Source: Lachnospiraceae bacterium
GTDB lineage: Bacteria > Bacillota > Clostridia > Lachnospirales > Lachnospiraceae
Assembly: GCA_017617545.1 (NCBI GenBank)
Contig: JAFZVZ010000018.1
Coordinates: forward strand, 52,299 to 116,298
Length of the DNA: 64,000 bases
Reading direction: 5' to 3'
The number at the start of each line of letters is the position of its first letter. The first letter of the stretch is position 1. This document shows positions 1 to 9,916 of this stretch, piece by piece. The notes under the pieces were generated by a model, which had not been told where the DNA came from, made no database searches, and saw nothing but the letters and a program-made list of their open reading frames with translations. The translations under genes were made by a program, and so were the position numbers.

Positions 1-1
1 C

Positions 2-292
2 GACGAGTCGGCAGATGTCTGGAGAACCATTCTTCAGTACAACGGCAACCTGGAGCTTGCATATGTCGGTATCGGCCGTGCGCTCCTTCGTAAGGGCGAG
101 TATAAGGAAGCCATGAGATACTTCGAGAATGCTCATGACATCGAGAACTACTCGAAGGCATATCAGCACTACCGCGAACAGGTAGTTGAGAAGTATATCA
201 TTTACGCGGTTGTTATCCTCGCAGCCCTGATCATCATTCCGAAGATCATTCGGAAGATCAAAAAAATGCGAAAGGAGATTAAAGAAGCATGA
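2..292 (+). CDS. C-terminal part of a TPR membrane protein (5' truncated by window edge)
   Basis: The frame is open from the first complete codon and ends in TGA. The visible part reads as one tetratricopeptide-like helix pair (LAYVGIGRALLRKGEYKEAM, then YFENAHDIENYSKAY), followed by a hydrophobic segment (IIYAVVILAALIIIP) and a short Lys/Arg-rich tail. This suggests a membrane-anchored TPR protein with a cytoplasmic tail. The stop overlaps the start of the next gene in an ATGA arrangement, so the two are probably translationally coupled and belong to the sugar-transport operon that follows. The upstream domains lie outside the window and function is unknown. Confidence 0.8.
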   Translation, partial: DESADVWRTILQYNGNLELAYVGIGRALLRKGEYKEAMRYFENAHDIENYSKAYQHYREQVVEKYIIYAVVILAALIIIPKIIRKIKKMRKEIKEA

Positions 293-963
293 GTAAAGTA
301 TTCTCCGGTATCGCAAATTTTTTCAAGGGTGAGGGTTGGAGCCATTACCGCAAGACACTTCGTTACGCCCTTTATGTGATCCTTCATCCGTTTGACGGCT
401 TCTGGGATCTCACACACGAGAAGCGCGGCTCCATGGCCGCCGCTCACACCATTGTCATCCTGACGGTGCTGACACACATCTGGGACCGCCGGTTTACGAG
501 TTTCCTGCTGAATAACACCCGCTGGAGTCAGTTCAGTATCTGGCTCAACATCTTCGGCATTCTCGTACCGCTGATCATCTGGGTAACGGCCAACTGGTGT
601 GTCACGACACTCCTCGACGGCAAGGGACACTTCCATGAGATTTATATGGGAACCGCATATGCGCTTACACCGTATCCGCTGATCGGTATCCCGATGATCT
701 TCCTCAGTAATATCGTTACGAAGGAAGAGGGTGTATTCTACACCTACTTCAACACGTTTGCACTGATCTGGGCCGGCTTCCTGATCCTGTGTGCGGTGCT
801 GATGATCCACGACTATTCCCTCGGCTGGGGCCTGGTCGCCATCATCATTTCCCTCGTTGGCATGGCCGTCATCATGTTCATCGTCCTGCTGTTCTTCAGC
901 TTGATCAGTGACGCGGTCGTGTTCTTCGTATCCATTTACAAGGAAATACTATTCCGACTATGA
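289..963 (+). CDS. Yip1-like multi-pass membrane protein
   Basis: A 224-residue polytopic membrane protein with about five hydrophobic segments. The first part (YRKTLRYALYVILHPFDGFW, then DLTHEKRGSMAAA) and the central YALTPYPLIGIPMIFLSNIV segment match the Yip1 domain style found beside sugar ABC transporters in Clostridia. The start overlaps the preceding stop (ATGA) and lies behind a GGAG. A TPR/Yip1/DUF5696/permease order suggests an accessory membrane component of the transporter, but no biochemical role is established for such proteins. Confidence is good for a membrane protein of this type and low for function. Confidence 0.8.
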   Translation: MSKVFSGIANFFKGEGWSHYRKTLRYALYVILHPFDGFWDLTHEKRGSMAAAHTIVILTVLTHIWDRRFTSFLLNNTRWSQFSIWLNIFGILVPLIIWVTANWCVTTLLDGKGHFHEIYMGTAYALTPYPLIGIPMIFLSNIVTKEEGVFYTYFNTFALIWAGFLILCAVLMIHDYSLGWGLVAIIISLVGMAVIMFIVLLFFSLISDAVVFFVSIYKEILFRL

Positions 964-986
964 CAACGCGAAAGGAGGTTATTTAG

Positions 987-3623
987 ATGAAAGCTGTTAA
1001 AGCGTTTTTAAAGAAAAATAAAGCTAAGCTGATCGGATATCCCATCGCGATTGTGGTGATCGGTGCACTGGTATTCCTTGCGATCCACTTCGGAAAGAAG
1101 GCAACATCCTCGACAACAGAGGAGATCGTGCCGTACCAGTTCGATTCGGAGGAAGAGCTTCCGAACGAGATCCTCGACAACGGTATCGTAAAGCTTGAGT
1201 TCGACCCGAACACGACACATTTTACGTTTACCGACAAGAACGGGAACATATGGCATTCGACATCTCAGTCGGCGGATATGTCCCACGCGGAGCTGGAAGC
1301 CCTGATCAAGATCACGTTCCAGAATTCCATCGGTACACGGTACGAGCTGGACTCCGATACCGACTCCGTACAGAGAAAGAACTACAATTACGAAATCGAT
1401 CCAGCCAACAATAAGATTACGATCAACTACACCATCGGTAAGATCGAGCGTACCTACTATTATCCGGAAGCGATCACCGAGGAGCGTTACAAGGAGATCA
1501 CCGGTGCGTTCCAGTCGGAAAATGCGAAGCTGAATAAGAGTGATATGCTGAACTCCTACATCAAGCTGACGTGGGAGAAGGTCAATACCAAGGAAAATAA
1601 GAAGTACCTCGAGCTCTATCCGAAGATCGAGGAAGACCTGAAGGCCGGCATGACGCTGTATCTCGTCCGTGACGGTATGCAGCCCTGGAAGAAGGCTCAC
1701 CTGCAGGAAATCCTCGAGGAGGAGATCGGATACGACAAGGAAGCATGGCTTGCCGACCAGGAAGCATACACGGAAACGGCATCGGGTGTTACCCTGCCCG
1801 CCGTCAACATCACCCTTGAGCTTCAGCTCGACGGTGAGGACCTGGTTGTCACGGTTCCCTACGACAAGCTTCAGTACAAGTCGTCGTATCCTCTGACCGA
1901 GGTTCGCGTTCTTCCGTACATGCTCTCGGAGCCCGCGACTTCGGATGGCTTCCTGTTCATCCCGGACGGAAGCGGTTCGATCACCTACTTCAACAACGGC
2001 AAGAGCCAGCAGGAATACAGCGCGAAGATTTACGGTACCGACTACTGCATGACGCAGGATGAGTACGTATCCGATCCGCTTGTAAACTTCCCGGTATACG
2101 GTATCGCCGTAACGGGCCGCACGGCGGAAGGTCAGAAGCAGGCGCTCAACCAGTCGATGCTTGCCATCATCGAGGACGGCGAAAGCTACGGCGTTATCAA
2201 GGCCAACGTTCCCGGCAGCGGTATCAGCGTTAACTACATCTACACGATGTTCAACGTGATCCACAACGAGGAAGTCAACGTCGGTAACCGTTCCACCGGT
2301 AAGATTTACGCCTACGAGAAGGAACTTGCCAAGGATGAGAAGATCGTCGTCCGCTACCACGCGGTAGGAAGTTCGAACTACGTAGACATGGCGAAAGAGT
2401 ATCGCAATTACTACATCAACAAGTATCCGGAACTCAACACACCGGTTTCCGGACAGATGCCGGTAGCGATCGAAATTGTCGGCGCGATCAACAAGGTTCA
2501 GCACGTCCTCGGTTTCCCGAAGGATCGTCCGTTTGCCCTGACGACATACTCGCAGATGGCGGATATCGTGAAGGACCTTAACGCCAACGGAATGAACAAT
2601 CTCAATGTAATCCTCGAGGGCTGGTTCAACGACGGCGTACGGCACGATGTTCCGGATGACATCAGCTTTATCCGCGTGCTTGGCGGCAAGAGCGCATTCA
2701 AGAAAGCGGTCAAGTCGATCGAGGACGCCAACAACATCATATATCTGAAAGCAGGATTTACCTACGTATACGATAACGGCTGGTTTGACAGCTTCAGTTA
2801 TCGCCGCGATACCTCGAAGTTCCTGTCCCGCGAGTTCGCGAAGCTTCAGGATTTCAGCAAGGTTTGGTACGGCGTGGATGATGAAGATGACTTCGTCTAC
2901 TATCTTGCGAACCCCGGATATGTTGAGAAGACGATGCGCGGATATCTCGAGGAGATTAAGGATATCGGCATGAAGAACATCGCGTACGCCGATATCGGAA
3001 ACAGTCTTTCCGCGGACTACAACCGCAAGAAGACAGTTACGAGAGAGAAGGCGAAAGACGGTCAGGTCACTGTCCTGAACGAGGTGGTGGCGAGCGGTTC
3101 CCAGATCGTTATGTATGACCCGTTCGAGTACGCGGTCCCGAAGGCCAACCTGATCCTCGACATGGATGTGGACTCGACGCACAGCTGCCTCACGGACGAG
3201 GCAATCCCGTTCTTCCCGATCGTGCTTCACGGTCTCGTGGATTACACGGGTGACGCGCTCAACCTCGCGGCAGACTTCAAGAACAATGTTCTGAACTGCG
3301 CGGAGACCGGTGCAGGTCTGTACTTCACCTTCATGCACAACGAAGGCATGGATCTGGCCGAGTCGGATTTCACGTATCTGTTCGGTGCGAACTACGACAG
3401 CTGGAAGTCTGACGCCCTGATGTGGTATCAGAGATTCAGCAAGGACTTCGCAGGCGTTTACGGCGCGACGATCGAGAATCATGAGATCCTCGATTCCAAT
3501 GTCCGCAAGACGACGTTCTCGAACGGAACTGCAGTTTATGTTAATTACCGTACGACCGAGTATACGACGGCTGACGGAATTACCATCCCCGCCCAGGATT
3601 GGGTGGTGAAAGGAGGTAACTGA
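987..3623 (+). CDS. DUF5696-like membrane-anchored protein
   Basis: 878 residues. One N-terminal membrane segment (about residues 12-34, GYPIAIVVIGALVFLAIHF) follows a Lys-rich start and leaves most of the protein outside the cell. The body contains GFLFIPDGSGSITYFNNGK and KVQHVLGFPKDRPF stretches that I associate with the DUF5696 family, found in carbohydrate ABC operons of Firmicutes. The later part, with alternating beta/alpha segments and acidic clusters, could be a glycosidase-like barrel, but I cannot point to catalytic residues. SD AAAGGAGG lies upstream. The next gene starts 3 bases after the stop. It probably handles the glycan imported by the adjacent permeases. Confidence 0.75.
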   Translation: MKAVKAFLKKNKAKLIGYPIAIVVIGALVFLAIHFGKKATSSTTEEIVPYQFDSEEELPNEILDNGIVKLEFDPNTTHFTFTDKNGNIWHSTSQSADMSHAELEALIKITFQNSIGTRYELDSDTDSVQRKNYNYEIDPANNKITINYTIGKIERTYYYPEAITEERYKEITGAFQSENAKLNKSDMLNSYIKLTWEKVNTKENKKYLELYPKIEEDLKAGMTLYLVRDGMQPWKKAHLQEILEEEIGYDKEAWLADQEAYTETASGVTLPAVNITLELQLDGEDLVVTVPYDKLQYKSSYPLTEVRVLPYMLSEPATSDGFLFIPDGSGSITYFNNGKSQQEYSAKIYGTDYCMTQDEYVSDPLVNFPVYGIAVTGRTAEGQKQALNQSMLAIIEDGESYGVIKANVPGSGISVNYIYTMFNVIHNEEVNVGNRSTGKIYAYEKELAKDEKIVVRYHAVGSSNYVDMAKEYRNYYINKYPELNTPVSGQMPVAIEIVGAINKVQHVLGFPKDRPFALTTYSQMADIVKDLNANGMNNLNVILEGWFNDGVRHDVPDDISFIRVLGGKSAFKKAVKSIEDANNIIYLKAGFTYVYDNGWFDSFSYRRDTSKFLSREFAKLQDFSKVWYGVDDEDDFVYYLANPGYVEKTMRGYLEEIKDIGMKNIAYADIGNSLSADYNRKKTVTREKAKDGQVTVLNEVVASGSQIVMYDPFEYAVPKANLILDMDVDSTHSCLTDEAIPFFPIVLHGLVDYTGDALNLAADFKNNVLNCAETGAGLYFTFMHNEGMDLAESDFTYLFGANYDSWKSDALMWYQRFSKDFAGVYGATIENHEILDSNVRKTTFSNGTAVYVNYRTTEYTTADGITIPAQDWVVKGGN

Positions 3624-3625
3624 TC

Positions 3626-4837
3626 ATGAGTCAAGACACGAACAAACTGACGGACGGTTTGGTTGATGAGATCGCTCAGGCAGAAGATGCTGTGTCGGAA
3701 GCCGTCGATACGGCGGAAGCGGCAGCGGATGATGCCGGCAAGGCTCTGACGGAAGCCTCCGCGGAAGCGGCTGAGGATATCAAAGTGGCGGTTGAGGAAG
3801 CGGAGGATGCTGTGGAAGACGCAGCGTCCGACGTGATCCCGGAAGAGGAGGACGATCCTTTCACCGCCGCGAAGAAATCCGCGTTTGCGGCAGCGAAGAA
3901 AAACCCCGCTAAGGAAAATAAGAAGAAGCGTCGCGCAAAGAACCTTGAAAAAGGCAACGCGGTCGCCGGTTTCCTCTTCATCCTGCCGTTTGTGATCGGT
4001 TTCCTGCTGTTCCTGTGTTATCCTCTCGGAATGTCCGTTTACATGACACTGAACAAGGTTTCCGCAACTGCCGGTGAGGGCCTCAAGTTCTCCTGGCTCG
4101 GTTTCTGGAACAAGAGTTCCAACTTCTACTGGATTTTCCGAGTCGATAAGGACTACATCGAAGCGCTCGTCGAAGAGTTGAAGAGAATGCTCCTGTTTGT
4201 GCCCGGTATTCTGGTGTTCAGCTTCTTCATGGCATCGTTGCTGAACCAGGAGTTCCGCGGTCGTACCGTAGTGCGTGCCATCTACTTCCTTCCGGTTATC
4301 CTGTCGGCAGGCGTGTTCCTCGGTGTCGAGTCGAACAACCAGCTGCTCGCCAGCATTTCCGATTCCATGAAGGAGGAGAACGGTGCCGCGGTGATCACCC
4401 AGACACTGGAGAAAGTCCTGCTGTCCGGTGAAACAGGTAACACCTTCTTCCAATACGTCATTGATATCGTCGGTCAGGTGTATGATATCGCCATGGCCTC
4501 CGGTATCCAGATCATTATCTTCCTGTCCGGCTTGCAGACCATCCCGCCGAGTATGTACGAGGCGGCCAAGATGGAAGGCTGTACCGGTTGGGAGAGTTTC
4601 TGGAAGATTACCTTCCCGTTGATCAGCTCCATGATCCTGGTAAATGTCGTCTATACAATGATCGACTTCTTCACCAGAACCGACAGCCGGCTGATGACGG
4701 TTATCGACAACACGCTGCTGATCCGTTTTGAGTACGGTAAGGTTGCGGCCATGTCGTGGGTATACTTCCTGATCATAGCGGCGTTCCTCGGACTTGTGTT
4801 CCTGATTTTCTCAAGGAGGGTATACTACTATGACTAG
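3626..4837 (+). CDS. Sugar ABC transporter permease, first subunit, with acidic N-terminal extension
   Basis: 403 residues. The type I sugar-import permease core starts near residue 112 (AVAGFLFILPFVIGFLLFL) and carries the EAA loop (EAAKMEGCTGWESFWKITF) from about residue 312, which contacts the ATPase. The first 110 residues are unusual for the family: Ala/Glu/Asp-rich (AEDAVSEAVDTAEAAADD), then Lys-rich, with no membrane segment. The ATPase is not in the window, so a shared MsmX-type ATPase is likely. The stop overlaps the second permease by 8 bases, and the binding protein follows, giving a complete importer except for the ATPase. Confidence 0.9.
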   Translation: MSQDTNKLTDGLVDEIAQAEDAVSEAVDTAEAAADDAGKALTEASAEAAEDIKVAVEEAEDAVEDAASDVIPEEEDDPFTAAKKSAFAAAKKNPAKENKKKRRAKNLEKGNAVAGFLFILPFVIGFLLFLCYPLGMSVYMTLNKVSATAGEGLKFSWLGFWNKSSNFYWIFRVDKDYIEALVEELKRMLLFVPGILVFSFFMASLLNQEFRGRTVVRAIYFLPVILSAGVFLGVESNNQLLASISDSMKEENGAAVITQTLEKVLLSGETGNTFFQYVIDIVGQVYDIAMASGIQIIIFLSGLQTIPPSMYEAAKMEGCTGWESFWKITFPLISSMILVNVVYTMIDFFTRTDSRLMTVIDNTLLIRFEYGKVAAMSWVYFLIIAAFLGLVFLIFSRRVYYYD

Positions 4838-5852
4838 AGCCGAAAGAAGAAAAGCGTTCTGGGAACGCAACCGTAAATCCGGCGGATACCTTCTGAGAAA
4901 GAAGATCGGAAAAGTTCTGTACAGTCTCGGTCGTGCGATCCTTGTGTTCGGATTGTGCTTCCTGATCCTGCAGCCGTTGATCCAGAAAGTAGCATTGAGT
5001 TTGATGAGCGACTCCGACCTGTATGATCGATCGGTTGTCCTTATCCCGAGACATTTTTCAACGCAGGCGTTTGAGAACGCATGGCGTCAGTTCAGGGGTT
5101 CCAATCCTACGCCGTGGTACACGTTCTGGGATTCCTTCAAACTGTCGGTTGCCGTCGGTTTGTTCCAGACCCTGTCCTGTACCCTGGTAGGTTACGGCTT
5201 CGCACGTTTCAAGTTCCCGCTGAAGAAGTTCTTCTTCGGATGCGTGATCCTGATGCTGATCGTGCCGCCGTCGACCATTATCACTCCTTTGTACCTGTAC
5301 TTCCAGAACTTTGATATCTTCGGTATCATCGGCGCGATCAGAGGCGACGGCAAGGGCCTGAACATGCTTGGCTCCGCAACACCGTACCTGATGATGTGCG
5401 CAACCTGCGCAGGTTACAAAGCCGGTCTGTACATCTACATGATGCGTCAGCACTTCCGTAACGAGCCGAAGGAACTCGAGGAAGCTGCATACGTGGATGG
5501 CTGCGGTCGTCTTCGTACGTTCTTCCAGATCCTTCTTCCGGGCGCACGTCCGATGATGGTTTCCTGCTTCCTGTTCGCGTTCGTGTGGAACTGGTCTGAC
5601 CAGGTGTATATGAAGGTGTTCTTCCCGACCTACAAGTGGAGTCTTGTATCTACCAAACTCCTCGGTGCGGCCAGCACGTTCGATGGTGAGAACATCGCAA
5701 AGTACGGTGCTTCGTACCATACTCCGGAGGCTACGCTGAACCAGCTGAACGCGGCTGCGGTGCTGATCGCACTCGCTCCGTTGCTGATCATCTACGTAGT
5801 TGCGCAGAAGAGTTTTGTCGAGAGTATCTCCCAGAGTGGTATCAAGGGTTGA
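4830..5852 (+). CDS. Sugar ABC transporter permease, second subunit
   Basis: 340 residues, six or so membrane segments, with the EAA loop (EAAYVDGCGRLRTFFQILLP) near residue 217. It pairs with the preceding permease, whose coding region it overlaps by 8 bases. The N-terminus is basic and cytoplasmic (MTRAERRKAFWERNRKSGG). The permease pair resembles the LplB/YtcP class that imports complex oligosaccharides. The substrate is inferred only from the context of a GH3 enzyme downstream. Confidence 0.92.
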   Translation: MTRAERRKAFWERNRKSGGYLLRKKIGKVLYSLGRAILVFGLCFLILQPLIQKVALSLMSDSDLYDRSVVLIPRHFSTQAFENAWRQFRGSNPTPWYTFWDSFKLSVAVGLFQTLSCTLVGYGFARFKFPLKKFFFGCVILMLIVPPSTIITPLYLYFQNFDIFGIIGAIRGDGKGLNMLGSATPYLMMCATCAGYKAGLYIYMMRQHFRNEPKELEEAAYVDGCGRLRTFFQILLPGARPMMVSCFLFAFVWNWSDQVYMKVFFPTYKWSLVSTKLLGAASTFDGENIAKYGASYHTPEATLNQLNAAAVLIALAPLLIIYVVAQKSFVESISQSGIKG

Positions 5853-5903
5853 TATCTTATGCACGCTCACAGTTGTTTCAGTGAAAACTGTTAAAAAAAG
5901 TAG

Positions 5904-5932
5904 TGGAAATTCTGAAAAAACTGTGATATAAT
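5904..5932 (+). promoter_or_regulatory. Promoter of the solute-binding protein gene
   Basis: TGGAAA at 5904-5909 and a perfect TATAAT at 5927-5932, 17 bases apart, in an A/T-rich gap of about 150 bases inside the operon. A separate promoter would allow the binding protein to be made in excess over the permeases, as is common for ABC importers. Confidence 0.65.
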
Positions 5933-6006
5933 CCAAATTAAGATGTTTTCGGTATAGGACTGAAAGCATTTTAAGATACTTATTTTCTATCAAGGAGGAG
6001 CTTATA

Positions 6007-7509
6007 ATGAGCACTATCAAGAAACTGCTGCTCGTGGCGATGGCATGTGCTTTCTGCCTTGCGCTTGTTGCTTGCGGTGACGAGAACAACACGACTCCCG
6101 CTGCAGCTACGAACACGCCCACAACAGCACAGCAGCCTAACGACGCTACCCCTACGCCTACGGAAGCGCCTGCGCGTGACCTCGGCGGACTGGCAGTCAT
6201 CGTTGGTGACTGGTGGTCGGGTGACAACTGGGAGTTTGCTCGTGGAACGACCGCTGATGAGCTGACGGCTGATTGGCAGGCAGAGATGCAGAAGAAGCAC
6301 AACTACACGATCAAGCGCCAGACGATCTGTGGTTGGGGAGATCAGGCTGAGACCTGCCTTCTTTCCATCACCTCGAATGAGCCTCTTGCACAGGTCATGA
6401 CGTTCGACTACCGTTTCATGGGTTCGTTCATGGCACAGGAAGAGCCTCTGTTCGCAGATGTTTCCAAGCTCTCTGAGTTCGACTTCTCTGATGAGAAGTG
6501 GAATAAGGCAACGATCGACTCCATGACTGTTGGTACCGCTATCTACGGTTTTGCTAACGGCAAGGAGCCCAGAACCGGTATCTACTTCAACAAGGACCTT
6601 ATCGAGAAGTTCCTCGGTAAGGAGTACAGAGAGAAGCCGTACGATTGGCAGGCAAGTGGCGAGTGGACTTGGGACAAGTTCAAGGAATTCGCTAAGAGCC
6701 TTACCAAGGACACGGATGGCGATGGTGTTACCGATGTTTACGGTTTCCTTATTCAGAACTCCGTATTCGCAGAGATGGCAATGGTTTCCAACGGTTGCCA
6801 CGCTGTAGTTACGAGAAATGCTGATGGCAAGTACGTTAACAACTGCGCTAGCCAGGAAATCATCGACGACCTGAACTGGGCTTACAGCTTCTATCAGGAA
6901 GGTATCTCCCGTCCGGCACGTGAAGACGAGCAGTCTTGGGACTTCTTCGAGACTCGTTGGCAGGAGCAGAAGTGCGTTATGATCGCTCATGATCAGTACA
7001 GATCTGAAGCTTTCATCGCTGACCTCAAGGATGAGGACGGCAACGTTACCGGTCGTGCATTCGACTTCGATTGGGGCTTCGTATGCTTCCCTAAGGGACC
7101 TAAGGCTACGAACTACCAGCCGGTTGCTCGTGAGAATGTAAACGTTATCGCTAGCTGCGAGGCTACCAAGTCCAAGCTTTCCGATATCGCTTTCGCTTAC
7201 AACATCTTCACCGACAAGAGCCCTGAAGTTAAGGATGATCCGAGCGCTTGGAAGGGTCACTATGAGCCTCTGTTCCGTGACTCCAGAGCCGTTAATGAGA
7301 CGATTGACTTCATGATCAATGGACCGGTTGAGCCGTTCTCGAACCCTGCTTACATCGTTCCGGGTCTCTATGACAACAGCAACGGTCTTATCCAGTCGAA
7401 GTTCTACTACAGCTTCGATGGCGATCAGATGCCTGCACAGCTGCTTGCATCCCTTAGCTCTGAGATCGACAGCGCAATCAACGATTTCAATGCGACCAGA
7501 GTTAAATAA
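6007..7509 (+). CDS. Extracellular solute-binding lipoprotein
   Basis: 500 residues. The signal peptide ends in a lipobox (LALVACG, Cys at residue 22), followed by a Thr/Pro-rich linker, so the mature protein is lipid-anchored outside the membrane. The fold signature is that of a family 1 extracellular solute-binding protein: YGFANGKEPRTGIYFNKDL, a WTWDKFKEFAK stretch and DTDGDGVTDVYGF, typical of large clostridial oligosaccharide-binding proteins. A strong SD (AAGGAGG) precedes the ATG. Codon use is more T-ending (GGT, GCT, GTT) than in neighbours, consistent with high expression. It is the substrate receptor for the two permeases upstream. Confidence 0.92.
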   Translation: MSTIKKLLLVAMACAFCLALVACGDENNTTPAAATNTPTTAQQPNDATPTPTEAPARDLGGLAVIVGDWWSGDNWEFARGTTADELTADWQAEMQKKHNYTIKRQTICGWGDQAETCLLSITSNEPLAQVMTFDYRFMGSFMAQEEPLFADVSKLSEFDFSDEKWNKATIDSMTVGTAIYGFANGKEPRTGIYFNKDLIEKFLGKEYREKPYDWQASGEWTWDKFKEFAKSLTKDTDGDGVTDVYGFLIQNSVFAEMAMVSNGCHAVVTRNADGKYVNNCASQEIIDDLNWAYSFYQEGISRPAREDEQSWDFFETRWQEQKCVMIAHDQYRSEAFIADLKDEDGNVTGRAFDFDWGFVCFPKGPKATNYQPVARENVNVIASCEATKSKLSDIAFAYNIFTDKSPEVKDDPSAWKGHYEPLFRDSRAVNETIDFMINGPVEPFSNPAYIVPGLYDNSNGLIQSKFYYSFDGDQMPAQLLASLSSEIDSAINDFNATRVK

Positions 7510-7528
7510 TCTCCACTGAGATTATCCG

Positions 7529-7566
7529 AAAGGCTGTCCTTCGGGACAGCCTTTCTTCTTTTTAAA
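7529..7566 (+). terminator. Rho-independent terminator after the binding-protein gene
   Basis: GGCTGTCC at 7532-7539, TTCG tetraloop, GGACAGCC at 7544-7551, then a T-rich tract. Closing A/T pairs extend the stem on both sides. Confidence 0.9.
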
Positions 7567-7640
7567 AACTGTTTTATCAGTCCGAATACCATATCTAACC
7601 GAATACAATATCAAAGAACGTAATACGAAAGAGGAACCGT

Positions 7641-9791
7641 ATGAATACAAAACCGTGGCTTGACGAGAGCAAGACGTTCGAAGAACGGGCGAAAGCCCTT
7701 GTGGGAGAGATGACACTCGAGGAGAAAGTATTCCAGACGCTTTATAGCGCACCGGCGATCGAGAGACTGGGCGTGCCGGCGTACAATTACTGGAATGAGG
7801 CGCTGCACGGAGTTGCGCGTGCAGGAGTGGCGACCGTGTTCCCGCAGGCCATCGGTCTGGCCGCTTCCTTTGACGAGGAATTGCTGGCGCAGGTAGCGGA
7901 CACGATCTCGACGGAGGCCCGCGCCAAATTCAACATGCAACAGCAGTATGGCGACACTGACATCTACAAGGGGCTGACCTTCTGGTCGCCCAATGTTAAC
8001 ATATTCCGCGATCCCCGCTGGGGACGCGGCCATGAAACCTTTGGTGAGGATCCCTACCTGAGCAGCCGGCTCGGCACACGCTTTATCAAGGGGATGCAGG
8101 GCGACGGTAAGTACATGAAGGTCGCGGCGTGCGCGAAGCATTTTGCGGTGCACAGCGGTCCTGAGGATCAGCGCCACAGCTTCAACGCGGTCGTGTCAGA
8201 GCAGGATCTTCGCGAGACGTACCTTCCGGCGTTTCAGGCGTGTGTTCAGGAAGCGGGCGTGGAGGCCGTGATGGGCGCGTACAACCGTACGAACGGCGAG
8301 GCGTGCTGCGGCAGCAAGAAGCTCCTCGTGGACATCCTCCGCGGTGAGTGGGGCTTTCGCGGACATGTGACGAGTGACTGCTGGGCGCTCAAGGATTTCC
8401 ATGAGTTCCATATGGTCACGAAAAACCAGGAGGAGACGGTCGCGCTCGCGATGAACCGCGGCTGTGATCTAAACTGCGGCAACCTTTATGTGCATCTTCT
8501 GCAGGCCGTACGGGACGGTCTTGTTGAGGAGAGCACGATCGACCGCGCGGTGACGAGACTGTTCACCACAAGAATGAAGCTCGGTCTCTTCGATAAGAAA
8601 GAGGAAGTTCCGTTCAATGCGATCGGCTATGATCAGGTTGACACGAAGGAGAACCGGCAGCTCAATCTCGAGGCGAGCCGCCGCACGATCTGTCTTTTGA
8701 AAAATGAGAACAACACCCTTCCGCTCGATCTTTCGAAGATCCGCACGATCGGTGTGGTCGGGCCGAACGCGGACAACCGCAAGGCGCTTGTCGGAAACTA
8801 CGAGGGAACCGCGTCGGAGTATGTGACGGTGCTCGACGGTATCCGTGAGCTTGCCGGTGATGGCGCTCGCATCGTTTACTCGGAAGGATGCCATCTGTTC
8901 CGCGACCGCGTCCAGGGCCTCGGTCGCCCGAACGACCGCATGGCGGAGGCGAAGGCAGTAGCGCAGATGAGCGATGTTGTGATCGCTGTCATGGGCCTCG
9001 ATCCCGGCCTCGAAGGTGAGGAGGGCGACCAGGGCAACGAGTTCGCGTCCGGCGACAAGCCGCGTCTCGAACTCCCGGGTCTGCAGGAGGATGTACTGAA
9101 GGCGCTCGCGGAGAGCGGCAAGCCAGTTATCCTCGTGCTGCTCGGCGGAAGCGCTCTGGCGATCCCGTGGGCAGAGGAAAATATCCCCGCGATTGTGGAT
9201 GCGTGGTATCCCGGTGCTCAGGGCGGACGCGCGGTTGCGGATGTACTCTTCGGTCGCGCTTGCCCCGAGGGCAAGCTTCCCGTGACGTTCTACCGCACGA
9301 CGGAGGAGCTGCCCGCATTTACCGATTACGCAATGAAGAACCGCACATACCGCTATATGAAGCAGGCCCCGCTCTACCCGTTCGGCTACGGCCTGTCCTA
9401 CACGACATGGTCGCTCACGGACGCAAGGGCAGAGGGGTCGGTGGACGACGGCGTTATCTGCAAAGTCACGGTTACCAACACCGGCAGCATAGCCGGAGCG
9501 CAGACGGTTCAGGTTTATGTCAAGGCTCCGCTTGAGGACGGACCGAACGCCCAGCTCAAGGGCCTTTGCAAGGTAAGATTGCAGCCCGGAGAGTCGAAGG
9601 AAGTTACGATTTCTCTTGCGAAGCAGGCTTTCGGCGTATATAATGATTGTGGCTTGCGAGTGCTTCTTTCGGGCGAGTACCGCATCTACATCGGCATGTC
9701 CCAGCCGGATGCGCGCAGCGCGGAACTTCTTGGCGTTGCGCCGCAGGAGATCACGCTTGTCCGCGAGGGCGGCGAGACCGTACTCAGCTAA
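7641..9791 (+). CDS. Glycoside hydrolase family 3 (beta-xylosidase/beta-glucosidase-like)
   Basis: 716 residues, the normal size for a two-domain GH3 enzyme with a C-terminal fibronectin III-like domain. Motifs in order: LTFWSPNVNIFRDPRWGRG, KHFAVHSGPE (substrate-binding KH), and GFRGHVTSDCWAL with the nucleophile Asp at residue 246. The second domain follows, with GLEGEEGDQ, then the FnIII-like end with GQ-type VQVYVKAP. There is no signal peptide, so it acts on imported oligosaccharides in the cytoplasm. The NPRWGRGHETFGEDP-type sequence favours the xylosidase branch. It follows a terminator but belongs functionally with the upstream importer. Confidence 0.93.
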   Translation: MNTKPWLDESKTFEERAKALVGEMTLEEKVFQTLYSAPAIERLGVPAYNYWNEALHGVARAGVATVFPQAIGLAASFDEELLAQVADTISTEARAKFNMQQQYGDTDIYKGLTFWSPNVNIFRDPRWGRGHETFGEDPYLSSRLGTRFIKGMQGDGKYMKVAACAKHFAVHSGPEDQRHSFNAVVSEQDLRETYLPAFQACVQEAGVEAVMGAYNRTNGEACCGSKKLLVDILRGEWGFRGHVTSDCWALKDFHEFHMVTKNQEETVALAMNRGCDLNCGNLYVHLLQAVRDGLVEESTIDRAVTRLFTTRMKLGLFDKKEEVPFNAIGYDQVDTKENRQLNLEASRRTICLLKNENNTLPLDLSKIRTIGVVGPNADNRKALVGNYEGTASEYVTVLDGIRELAGDGARIVYSEGCHLFRDRVQGLGRPNDRMAEAKAVAQMSDVVIAVMGLDPGLEGEEGDQGNEFASGDKPRLELPGLQEDVLKALAESGKPVILVLLGGSALAIPWAEENIPAIVDAWYPGAQGGRAVADVLFGRACPEGKLPVTFYRTTEELPAFTDYAMKNRTYRYMKQAPLYPFGYGLSYTTWSLTDARAEGSVDDGVICKVTVTNTGSIAGAQTVQVYVKAPLEDGPNAQLKGLCKVRLQPGESKEVTISLAKQAFGVYNDCGLRVLLSGEYRIYIGMSQPDARSAELLGVAPQEITLVREGGETVLS

Positions 9792-9916
9792 GCAAAGGGA
9801 CGTTGTAAGGAAGAGAGAAGATAATGAATCAGGCGGGATGCAAACCCGCGCGCCGCGGATCAAGAGGCAGGAATGCCTGAGAGCAGCGGTCGAAGACGTC
9901 ATGGGCGGAGGATGCA

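Noticed and set aside
9792-9916. A 18-codon frame starting at 9823 in the gap before the signal peptidase gene.
   Set aside because: No conserved features and it is Arg/Gly-rich by GC content; likely just leader sequence.
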